A DNA stretch of 64,000 nt from Sphingorhabdus contaminans (lineage in GTDB: Bacteria; Pseudomonadota; Alphaproteobacteria; Sphingomonadales; Sphingomonadaceae): positions 1,467,501 to 1,531,500 of the forward strand of contig NZ_VKKU01000002.1 in NCBI RefSeq assembly GCF_007280415.1. The letters are read 5' to 3'. Made by a program: the position numbers and the translations under genes. Each line of letters begins with the position of its first letter. The first letter of the stretch is position 1. Positions 27,032 through 34,303 of this stretch are shown piece by piece. The notes under the pieces were generated by a model. It made no database searches. It was not told the origin of the DNA and was given only the letters and a program-made list of their open reading frames with translations.

Positions 27032-27857
27032 TCGGTACACCATCTATGGTAATCCGGTGCATAAGGCGCCGGTGGCCATGATAGTCATTCAATGCATAAT
27101 GCCAGGTCGAACGGTTGTCCCACATAGCAACCGTCCCCGGCTGCCACTGCAGCCGACACTGGAATTCTTCCTGCATGCCAATTGCATAGAGATAGTTGAG
27201 AAGGACAAGGCTTTCGTCACGGGTCCAGCCTTCGAAATGCGTCGTGAAAGCTGAATTGACATAGAGAAGCTTCTGCCCTGTGACGGGATGCCGGATGACC
27301 GCCGGATGGATTGCCAGCGTCTTCAGGTCCCGGCCTTTGAGGTCAGCCCCCTGATCGGAATTGCTGAGGAAACCTTGTGGTCCGTAAATATGATCGGCGG
27401 TATGAACCGCACGAAGGCTTTCGAGCGTTTTTTTGAGCCCATCCGAAAGCGATTCATAGGCTGCGGCCATGCTGGCGAACAGTGTGTCGCCGCCAACCGG
27501 TGGCAGTTCGCGTGCAACGAGGATCGATCCCATTGCCGGGATCTGGTCATAACTATGGTCGGTATGCCAACCGCCGCCAATGTTCGCCAATTGCGTTTCC
27601 GCTTTGCGCACTTCGGCAATTTCGGGGAATTTCCCATTTTCCGGGAAATAATTGTTAACAACGATCGGGCCGATACGCTTCGCAAAATCGATATGCGCTT
27701 GCTCGTCCAGATTCTGGTCACGGAACACGACCAGCCCGCGATTGGCCAGTTCGGCCTTGATGGTTTCGATGTCGGCGTCACTCGCCCTATTCAGGTCGAT
27801 ACCCAAGATTTCGGTGCCGACATGTTCCGACATTTTTTCCAGTTCTATGGTGCTCAT
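27024..27857 (-). CDS. TauD/TfdA family Fe(II)/2-oxoglutarate dioxygenase
   Basis: 277-aa cupin-fold dioxygenase. The metal triad is visible: His and Asp in GGWHTDHSYDQIP and a distal His in DNRSTWHYALNDYHG; the 2-oxoglutarate Arg is in HRRLMHRITIDG. TauD itself releases sulfite from taurine, and TfdA cleaves aryloxy-acetates; here the substrate could be taurine from taurine-conjugated bile salts, or a steroid. ATG at 27857 has GAGAGGGA upstream and is preferred to a longer frame overlapping the upstream SDR. Second gene of a two-gene operon from site S2. Confidence 0.82.
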   Translation of the reverse strand: MSTIELEKMSEHVGTEILGIDLNRASDADIETIKAELANRGLVVFRDQNLDEQAHIDFAKRIGPIVVNNYFPENGKFPEIAEVRKAETQLANIGGGWHTDHSYDQIPAMGSILVARELPPVGGDTLFASMAAAYESLSDGLKKTLESLRAVHTADHIYGPQGFLSNSDQGADLKGRDLKTLAIHPAVIRHPVTGQKLLYVNSAFTTHFEGWTRDESLVLLNYLYAIGMQEEFQCRLQWQPGTVAMWDNRSTWHYALNDYHGHRRLMHRITIDGVPIS

Positions 27858-27879
27858 TTCCCTCTCCGATACCCTCTCT

Positions 27880-28620
27880 TTATCCTGCCAGTTGACCGCC
27901 ATCTATCGTGAACAGCGATCCGGTAATTTTGCGTGCTTCATCACTTGCCAGATAGGCGAAAAGTGCGGCTATATCTTCTGGCTCACAACTGCCATTTTCC
28001 AGCTTGGGCGCGTTGCGCATCACCAGGTCCCAATTAACATCTCCTGCCGGTGGAGCCGAATTGCCCATAGGCGTGTTAACGTGTCCGGGGCAAATCGCGT
28101 TGACCCGCACGCCTTTTGACGCGAACTCAATCGCCAGCCCTTTTGTGATCGCTGCAACGCCGTGCTTGGAAGCCGAATAAGCGATAGTATAGGCGATGCC
28201 CTGCAGCGCCGCTGTTGACGCGGTGTTGACGATATTGCCCTTGCTTTTGATCAGATGCGGCAGCGCTGCCTGGCACAGCACGAAAACACTCGTGGTGTTG
28301 ATCTTCAAAATTCGTTCAAAATCTTCGACGGCAAAATCAATGCTCGGTCCCCATTTAAGCATGCCTGAGATGTTGCACAGGACATCGAGACCATCGGTCG
28401 CAGCGGCGGCGACCAGCGCGCGGCAACTATCGGTATCGGCAGCATCGAAAGGCTGGATGCGGGCGGGACCCTCCATCATTTCCGCCGTTTCCCGAAGACC
28501 TGCCTCATTGATATCGCCGATTGTGACCTCTGCGCCTTCGGAAGCGAAACGGATCGCGGTCGCGCGCCCAATTCCAGACGCGGCACCCGTCACCAATATT
28601 TTCTTTCCCAAAAAGCGCAT
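27880..28620 (-). CDS. SDR family oxidoreductase with NISG in place of NNAG
   Basis: 246-aa SDR: TGAASGIGRA, FDAADTDS segment, catalytic Ser in NTASTAALQG, AYSASK, and C-terminal ITGSLFTIDGG. The conserved NNAG is CNISGML here. Similar to 3alpha- or 12alpha-type hydroxysteroid dehydrogenases in overall pattern, but the position on the steroid cannot be read from sequence. Start MRFLGKKILVTG with TTGGAG upstream. It is divergent from the NTF2-like gene at 28689 across site S2, so an alcohol dehydrogenase and a dehydratase are likely co-regulated. Confidence 0.83.
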   Translation of the reverse strand: MRFLGKKILVTGAASGIGRATAIRFASEGAEVTIGDINEAGLRETAEMMEGPARIQPFDAADTDSCRALVAAAATDGLDVLCNISGMLKWGPSIDFAVEDFERILKINTTSVFVLCQAALPHLIKSKGNIVNTASTAALQGIAYTIAYSASKHGVAAITKGLAIEFASKGVRVNAICPGHVNTPMGNSAPPAGDVNWDLVMRNAPKLENGSCEPEDIAALFAYLASDEARKITGSLFTIDGGQLAG

Positions 28621-28642
28621 TGTAGACTCCAATAAACCTTGA

Positions 28643-28676
28643 TTTGCGTAATAACGCACTTCATTCTCTACGCAAA
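28643..28676. promoter_or_regulatory. Operator-like perfect inverted repeat S2
   Basis: TTTGCGTA (28643-28650), 18-base spacer, TACGCAAA (28669-28676): a perfect 8-bp inverted repeat with outer span 34. A further ACGCA at 28654-28658 makes a tighter TGCGT-N4-ACGCA palindrome within it. The right arm abuts the ribosome binding site AAGGAG of the downstream NTF2-like gene, which would suit repression. Confidence 0.7.
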
Positions 28677-28688
28677 GGAGAAATGAAA

Positions 28689-29192
28689 ATGGGAATTGAG
28701 GAAAGATTGCAGAGATTGGAGGATGATCGGGCCATCCGCGATCTGAAGGCACGCTATCTCCGCGCATGCGATACCAAGGATCCCGAAGCCGTTCGCGATT
28801 GCCTGATCCCCGAGGGCGCGGTCATATCCTATGATGGTTTTCCACCTTTCGATAACCGCGATGAATTCGTCGGCGTTTATGCGCAGATGGGCTGTGCACC
28901 GGGCATCTTCGATATCCACCATGGAGCAAATGGTATCATTCAATTCGACAATGCCGATCGCGCGACGGGTCAATGGTCTCTCTTCTTCCACAACATCAAT
29001 CTTGGCACAAAAACACTGACCCAGATGGGTGTCGAATATGACGATATCTATGTGCGGCAAGGCGGCCGGTGGTGGATCGCCGAAACGCGATCAAAGCGGC
29101 TTTCGTGCCTGATCCATTCGGTCGACGATGCAGGTGTTGCTGCAGTAGCGGTGATGGGCGAAGCACCTGCCAGCTTTGGTGGGGATGCGTGA
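28689..29192 (+). CDS. NTF2/SnoaL-like protein, BaiE-related
   Basis: 167-aa protein of the SnoaL/scytalone dehydratase group. Aligned to BaiE it keeps Tyr23 and Asp28 (RYLRACD, spacing five as in BaiE) and His77 (DIHHGA), but has Phe where BaiE has Asp106. It may dehydrate a hydroxysteroid or bind one. Start at the second ATG (MGIEERLQRLED) is favoured since AAGGAG lies eight bases upstream; the first ATG is only two bases from it. It is three bases from a closely related gene, so the two products may form a heteromer. Confidence 0.78.
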   Translation: MGIEERLQRLEDDRAIRDLKARYLRACDTKDPEAVRDCLIPEGAVISYDGFPPFDNRDEFVGVYAQMGCAPGIFDIHHGANGIIQFDNADRATGQWSLFFHNINLGTKTLTQMGVEYDDIYVRQGGRWWIAETRSKRLSCLIHSVDDAGVAAVAVMGEAPASFGGDA

Positions 29193-29194
29193 AT

Positions 29195-29722
29195 ATGGCC
29201 TTCACAATGCAGCAACTTTCCGATCTCGAAGAGATAAAGCAGCTCAAACATCGCTATTTCCGGTCGATTGATACAGGCAACGAAGCTGATCTTGCCAGCG
29301 TATTCACCGAAGACGTCACCATCGACTATCGCGGCGGCGGATATCGCGCGAAATTGAGCGGCAGACAGAATATGGTGGATTTCATCGGCAGCGCATTTAA
29401 CAGCGATATTGTTGCGCAGCATCATGGACACTGTCCGGAAATCAGCTTTACCGGTTCCGATAGTGCCGAAGGAACATGGTATCTGGAGGATCGCTTCATC
29501 GATCCCATACGGCAGGAGGACACCATTGGCACCGCGCTCTACCGTGACCGATATCTGCGGACACCAGAAGGGTGGAAGATCGCACATAGTGAATATGATC
29601 GCGTCTATGAAATCGCCCGCCCGATCCCGGCGGACGAGAAACTGACCTTTCACTTGCTCGCCAAAACAGGTCGCAAGGCAGAGGCGCGTGTGGATGTTTC
29701 AAAATGGCTGGAATGGTACTGA
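29195..29722 (+). CDS. BaiE-like hydroxysteroid (bile acid 7alpha) dehydratase
   Basis: 175-aa NTF2-fold protein that keeps every BaiE active-site position I know: Tyr21 and Asp26 (HRYFRSID), His76 (QHHGHCPEI), Asp99 (TWYLEDR) and Arg136 (EYDRVYE), equivalent to Tyr30, Asp35, His83, Asp106 and Arg146. The His-Asp spacing (23) is identical. Whole segments such as EEIKQLKHRYFR and GTWYLEDR read like BaiE. It would eliminate water at C7 (or C12) of an oxo-steroid, a step known from sphingomonad bile-salt breakdown. GTG six bases earlier is an alternative start. Confidence 0.82.
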   Translation: MAFTMQQLSDLEEIKQLKHRYFRSIDTGNEADLASVFTEDVTIDYRGGGYRAKLSGRQNMVDFIGSAFNSDIVAQHHGHCPEISFTGSDSAEGTWYLEDRFIDPIRQEDTIGTALYRDRYLRTPEGWKIAHSEYDRVYEIARPIPADEKLTFHLLAKTGRKAEARVDVSKWLEWY

Positions 29723-29731
29723 GCGGACGCC

Positions 29732-31189
29732 CTATACCATGTCGAACGCATCGAAATCTGGCTGGGCCATTGCATCGGCAAAGGCGTCATAATCCCACGG
29801 CCAGGTGATTGGCACCCCCGTCTTGTCGAGATACCAGCTGGTGCAGCCGGATCCAAAGATTGATGCCTTGGCTTTTGTGATCCGACGCTCCTCATAATCG
29901 TCGAATGCGGCTTTGCTTGCCACAATGCCGCTGGCGTTGCTGCTGGCGACGCGATTGAGCAATTGTTCGATATAGCCCCATTGCTTTTCCGCGACATCGA
30001 TCAACGAGAAATTGCCAACCGGGGAACTGGGGCCGTTGAACAGGAAGAAATTCGGAAAATCGGGGATAGAGATCGCCATATATGCGGCACAGCGTTCGGC
30101 CCATGCATCCTCGATGTCACGCCCGCCTACGCCTTTTACGGAAATCGGACGGACGAAGCGGTCACTCTGGAAGCCGGTCGCAAGTGCGAGAACGTCAACC
30201 TTGTGCAGGGTGCCGTCATTATCGATGACGCCGTCCGCAACAATTTCGCGGATACCGCAAACAATGGTCTCGACATTGGGTTGCTGGGCAACGCCATAAT
30301 AGTCGTAGCTGTAGATCAATCGCTTGCACGCCGCGCGATAGGTCGGGGTCAGTTTCCGGCGCAACGTTTCGTCGACGACAGCTGTTTCAAGGAAATTGCG
30401 GCAGATATCCTCGATCTCGCGCATCTCCGGCCCATCGATGTCGGTGATGCCGGTCGTAAATCGACGGATCGCCGACCAGTAATTTTCGTCATAACGGATG
30501 GCATCTATAGCTTCGAGACTGGCACGGAATTTGGCTTTGTCTTCTTCGCTATATTCGAAATTGGGATAGGGCATCATCCATTGCGGACTGCGTTGGAAAT
30601 GGACGATGTCCTGACCCTTTTTCCCGAGGTGGGTGACCATCTGAATACCGGTAGAGCCGTTTCCGATTATCCCGATCCGCTTGCCTTCCAGCGGGAAATC
30701 AACATCCCATTGCGCTGTGTGCATCGCTTTTCCGGCGAAATTTTCCAGCCCCTTAATGTCGGGGAACTTAGGATGATGCAGCACACCGGTTGCCATGATC
30801 GCCACATGCGCCTGATCCTTAAACCCATCCTTGGTTTCAATATCCCAATGGTCGCCATTCCAGGCCATCTTCTCAATCTCGCTGTTGAAGCGGATCAGCG
30901 GACGGATGCCATGATCGTCGACCACTTTTTCGAAATAGGCCTGAATTTCTGCTCCGCCGACCAGATAGGCGGACCATTCCGGGTTGGGTGCAAATTCATA
31001 GGTATAGGCATGCGCCGGCACGTCGCACGTCAAACCCGGATACCGGTTGTCACGCCATGTCCCCCCGATACGATCGGCCTTTTCAAAGACGGTGATATGC
31101 TTGTGGCCGGCTTCCTTCAATTTGATCGCACAGAGTATGCCGGACATCCCGGCTCCAATGATGGCGAAACGCTTTTCTCCGTTAAGCAA
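29732..31189 (-). CDS. Type I Baeyer-Villiger monooxygenase, TTG start
   Basis: 485-aa flavin monooxygenase. N-terminal FAD motif IGAGMSG, then GGTWRDNRYPGLTCDVPAH, the type I BVMO fingerprint FAGKAMHTAQWD (FxGxxxHxxxWD), and the NADPH motif IGNGSTGIQ. It could insert oxygen next to a ketone of a steroid D ring or side chain, as known steroid BVMOs do. The frame begins with TTG CTT AAC; AGGAGAGAG sits six bases upstream and no ATG is available near the family N terminus. It follows the TonB receptor gene by nine bases, so it is probably co-transcribed. Confidence 0.85.
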   Translation of the reverse strand: MLNGEKRFAIIGAGMSGILCAIKLKEAGHKHITVFEKADRIGGTWRDNRYPGLTCDVPAHAYTYEFAPNPEWSAYLVGGAEIQAYFEKVVDDHGIRPLIRFNSEIEKMAWNGDHWDIETKDGFKDQAHVAIMATGVLHHPKFPDIKGLENFAGKAMHTAQWDVDFPLEGKRIGIIGNGSTGIQMVTHLGKKGQDIVHFQRSPQWMMPYPNFEYSEEDKAKFRASLEAIDAIRYDENYWSAIRRFTTGITDIDGPEMREIEDICRNFLETAVVDETLRRKLTPTYRAACKRLIYSYDYYGVAQQPNVETIVCGIREIVADGVIDNDGTLHKVDVLALATGFQSDRFVRPISVKGVGGRDIEDAWAERCAAYMAISIPDFPNFFLFNGPSSPVGNFSLIDVAEKQWGYIEQLLNRVASSNASGIVASKAAFDDYEERRITKAKASIFGSGCTSWYLDKTGVPITWPWDYDAFADAMAQPDFDAFDMV

Positions 31190-31198
31190 GTCTCTCTC

Positions 31199-33538
31199 CT
31201 AAAAACGTATGCCGACCGAAACGCCCCATGTGCGCGGGTCGGGGAAATAGCCGAGCGTCAGGCCACCAAAGCCCGGGCCGAAATCGATGAAGTTGCTGGG
31301 GTCGTCTTCGTTGGTCAGGTTTCGGACGAACGCTGCGACTTCTGTCTTTACGCCGCCCAGTTCGAATTCCGATAGTGCGGCGCGGAGGTTCACGATTGTC
31401 CGTCCCTTTGAACGCGTGTTGAACGCATTCTGGTCTGACGGGGTCGGTGTGCGCAGCGGATAGGGGAAAGTGAAATAGGCCGACACATGGTTGACATCGC
31501 CGTAAAGATTGAACTTGCCCCAATCACCTTCGGCCACCGCCCAGTCCACGCCAACCGATGCGCTCAGCTTCGGGGTGTGCGGGAAGGCCCGGTTGTCCGA
31601 CACGTCGACGCCGGCATCGATGTAGCGCTTGTAATCTGCATCAAGCAGCGCGAGCGAGCCGTTAACTGTCAGGCCGTCGACCGGCTTGGCAATCGCCTCG
31701 AATTCCAGCCCCTGGATCCGCGCCGCTGCAGCGTTGCGCACAATGGACGATGCCGCACCGGTTGCACGGAAGATTGAAAGCTGGATGTCCTTATGGTCGT
31801 CACGGAAGGCGGCGACGTTGAATATCAAGCGACCGTCGGCAAGACGTGTCTTGACGCCGAGCTCGTAGCTGTCGACCTTTTCGGGGTCATAGGGATCACA
31901 CAGCTCGAAAGCACCTGACGGGCATGCCGCGGTGGGTGCGCCAAAGTCATTGGTTTCCCCATTGAAGCCGCCTGATTTAAATCCGCGGGCAAAGCGGGCA
32001 TAGAGGTTGATATCCTCGCTGGCTGCATAGCTGAGCGTCACAGCCGGGGAGAAGTTATTATACTTCGCATCCGGTACCCCGCCATAAGGGATATTTGCAA
32101 CAACCAGTGGCGCGAAGATGCCGTTGGCCGCGTCAAAATTGACGCGGAGGAAGCGGCGTATATCCTTCTTTTCATAGGTATAGCGTCCGCCAAGCGACAG
32201 CTTGAGAGCATCGGTCAAATCGTAATCCAGCTGTGCGTACAAGGCCAACGCCTTTGTGTGCGAACCATAATCCGACTGGAAATCGGCACCACCCCCGAAG
32301 AACACTTGCGGCCCTAATGTCTCGGCCTTTTCCTTAAAATAGAAAGCCCCCAGAACATAATTGAGGCGATCGGAAAAGGTTGTGCCCGTCAGCTGCAGTT
32401 CCTGGCTGAACGCATGATAGTCAGTAATACGCTGCGTATAGGCGACCGGGGTAGGTGAACCATCCAGATCGAGTCCGTCAGCCCAGGCAAGATCACGATA
32501 GGCAGTGATTGATTTGAGCGTCGCACTGCCAAGGTCAGCGGTCAGGGTCAGCGCATGGCCATAAGCGCGGGAGCGTTCGTAAACCGCGCCATTGATACTT
32601 GCCACCTTTTGCCGGTCAGGATCGGCATATAGATGTAACGGGAAGAAAGCGCCGCCAAAGGCAAAGCTGGGTGAGCCGGGGTCAAAAATGTCGCGCGGAT
32701 CGCCGTTGCGATTGACACGCAGCAACTGTGCAAATGGAGGCCGCTGTTTCTGCTTGTTATAGTCGTAGGTATAATCCGCCGTAATCGCATCGCTGAGCTC
32801 TGCCCGCAATTGAACCATGAAGCTTGCGCTGTCGATCGTATCGGTCTGGTTCACGAGATTAGGCAACGCCGTGACGACACCTGCGACCGGATTAGGTATG
32901 ACATCAACAAGGCCGTCCCGCTTGACGTACTGGCCGGAAACTTTGGCAGAGAAAATTCCCATTTGCGGAAGGTCAATCGCACCCTTGATCTTGCGATAGT
33001 CATAGCTGCCATAGGTGAGTTCCACCGAACCACCCGCTTCGCCCGTGGGTTTTTTGCTGATCAGATTGATCGCACCGGCAAGCGCGTTACGCCCATATAG
33101 AGTACCTTGCGGGCCACGCAGGATTTCGACACGCTCCAGATCGGCGACGTCGAAAATCGATCCCTGCGCCTTGGCGATATAGACGCCGTCGAGATACAGG
33201 CCGACTGCGGGTTCCCATGTAATGGCGGGATTGATCGTCACCGAACCGCGGATGGCGATCTGTGTAATGGTCTTGCTTGAAGGTGCTCTTTCAATTTTCA
33301 CATTTGGCGAGACCGTGCCCAACCCGTCAATCGAGGTGACGCCGCGCGATTCCAGATATTCGGAACTGACGGCGGAAATCGCAATGGGGACATCCTGTAT
33401 ATTTTCTGCACGCTTCTGTGCTGTGACAACGATTTCGCCTATTCCGTCATCATTGCTGTTTTCGCTCTGGGCATGGGCCGTCGTGGCACCGGCAAGCGCC
33501 GTGGATGCTAACAGACATTTAAGAACCGCATTTCGCAT
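31199..33538 (-). CDS. TonB-dependent outer membrane receptor
   Basis: 779-aa outer-membrane beta-barrel. A signal peptide MRNAVLKCLLASTALAGA...AHA is followed by a TonB box region with EIVVTAQKR, the plug domain (RGPQGTLYGRNALAGAINLIS) and a long barrel ending in a terminal aromatic (VSVGIRF). Receptors of this sphingomonad type are used to take up hydrophobic substrates such as steroids as well as iron chelates; its position in the island favours a steroid. Start at MRNAVLKC has GGGAGAG upstream; an 11-codon longer frame would enter site S3. Confidence 0.9.
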   Translation of the reverse strand: MRNAVLKCLLASTALAGATTAHAQSENSNDDGIGEIVVTAQKRAENIQDVPIAISAVSSEYLESRGVTSIDGLGTVSPNVKIERAPSSKTITQIAIRGSVTINPAITWEPAVGLYLDGVYIAKAQGSIFDVADLERVEILRGPQGTLYGRNALAGAINLISKKPTGEAGGSVELTYGSYDYRKIKGAIDLPQMGIFSAKVSGQYVKRDGLVDVIPNPVAGVVTALPNLVNQTDTIDSASFMVQLRAELSDAITADYTYDYNKQKQRPPFAQLLRVNRNGDPRDIFDPGSPSFAFGGAFFPLHLYADPDRQKVASINGAVYERSRAYGHALTLTADLGSATLKSITAYRDLAWADGLDLDGSPTPVAYTQRITDYHAFSQELQLTGTTFSDRLNYVLGAFYFKEKAETLGPQVFFGGGADFQSDYGSHTKALALYAQLDYDLTDALKLSLGGRYTYEKKDIRRFLRVNFDAANGIFAPLVVANIPYGGVPDAKYNNFSPAVTLSYAASEDINLYARFARGFKSGGFNGETNDFGAPTAACPSGAFELCDPYDPEKVDSYELGVKTRLADGRLIFNVAAFRDDHKDIQLSIFRATGAASSIVRNAAAARIQGLEFEAIAKPVDGLTVNGSLALLDADYKRYIDAGVDVSDNRAFPHTPKLSASVGVDWAVAEGDWGKFNLYGDVNHVSAYFTFPYPLRTPTPSDQNAFNTRSKGRTIVNLRAALSEFELGGVKTEVAAFVRNLTNEDDPSNFIDFGPGFGGLTLGYFPDPRTWGVSVGIRF

Positions 33539-33571
33539 GGCAATCTCTCCCGTGTTATGCGTCGATCGCAA

Positions 33572-33605
33572 ATTGCGTAATTATTTTATGGTATGGCTAC
33601 GATAT
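33572..33605. promoter_or_regulatory. Operator-like inverted repeat S3 upstream of TonB receptor
   Basis: ATTGCGTA (33572-33579), 18-base spacer, TACGATAT (33598-33605). Same 34-base geometry as S2; left arm matches seven of eight consensus positions, right arm five. It begins about 34 bases upstream of the receptor start codon, in the promoter region. Confidence 0.5.
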
Positions 33606-33617
33606 ATTGAATATATC
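33601..33617. repeat. AT-rich palindrome in the TonB receptor/NTF2-like divergent promoter
   Basis: GATATAT-TGA-ATATATC is a perfect 7-bp inverted repeat with a 3-base centre, lying between operator-like sites S3 and S4. It could be a separate regulator site or a pair of overlapping -10 elements on both strands; sequence alone does not decide. Confidence 0.45.
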
Positions 33618-33633
33618 AGCAATGCAAATTCGA

Positions 33634-33667
33634 AAAACGTAGATAATACGTATTTGATTTACGCAAT
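33634..33667. promoter_or_regulatory. Operator-like inverted repeat S4 upstream of the NTF2-like gene
   Basis: AAAACGTA (33634-33641), 18-base spacer, TACGCAAT (33660-33667). Right arm strong, left arm only CGTA. A nested ACGTA-N5-TACGT palindrome (33637-33651) is also present. Same 34-base outer span as the other sites; lies just upstream of the start of the 33680 gene. Confidence 0.5.
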
Positions 33668-33679
33668 AAGGGGAGAGTC

Positions 33680-34303
33680 ATGAACGCATTGGAAGCCCGG
33701 ATAGACAGGCTGGAGTCGTTGGATGCGATACGCCAGTTGGCCGCCAAATACTCACTTGCGCTCGACATGCGTGATATGGACGCAATGGTGAACCTGTTCG
33801 AAGAGAATGTTCGGGTGGGCAAGGATGCACGCGGGCGGCAGGCCCTGCGGGCTTATATGGACGGAACGCTCCGTTCCCCATTTACGGGTACTTCGCACCA
33901 TATCGGTGGACATATCATCGAATTTGACGATCCCGATCATGCCCACGGAATTTGCTATTCGAAAAATGAGCATGAGACTGGTGACGAATGGGTAATCATG
34001 CAGATGATGTATGCGGACAATTATGTTCGCATGGATGGACGCTGGTACTTCGCCCGACGTCTGCCGCTCTACTGGTATGCGACCGACCTCAACAAACCAC
34101 CTGTTGGCGATAACAAGATGCGCTGGCCGGGAACCGAATGGGTTGAGGGTAATTTTCACAAATTATTCCCAAGCTTCGCCGAATTCTGGGAACGTGAAGG
34201 GGATCATGGCGGGCCGGTCGCCGAGCCAGCGCCGCTTGAAAAATTCATCGAGACAATGCGCCGTGGTCAGGCCGCACCCAAGGTCAAGGTGCGGGCGGAC
34301 TGA
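33680..34303 (+). CDS. NTF2/SnoaL-like protein, BaiE-related
   Basis: 207-aa protein with a SnoaL-like domain (residues 1-135) and an extended C-terminal tail (PPVGDNKMRWPG..., about 70 residues) not seen in its paralogues here. It keeps Tyr24 and Asp29 (KYSLALD) and His73 (TSHHIGGHII); the BaiE Asp106 position is Asn96. It may be a hydroxysteroid dehydratase or isomerase with altered chemistry. Strong GGGGAGAG ribosome binding site. TGATG overlap with the next gene suggests the two products work together. Confidence 0.76.
   Translation: MNALEARIDRLESLDAIRQLAAKYSLALDMRDMDAMVNLFEENVRVGKDARGRQALRAYMDGTLRSPFTGTSHHIGGHIIEFDDPDHAHGICYSKNEHETGDEWVIMQMMYADNYVRMDGRWYFARRLPLYWYATDLNKPPVGDNKMRWPGTEWVEGNFHKLFPSFAEFWEREGDHGGPVAEPAPLEKFIETMRRGQAAPKVKVRAD

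Noticed and set aside
29963-31375. A long open frame (470 codons) on the plus strand opposite the BVMO and receptor genes
   Set aside because: It is antisense to the clear BVMO/receptor coding sequences, has no family motifs, and such shadows are common in GC-rich genomes.
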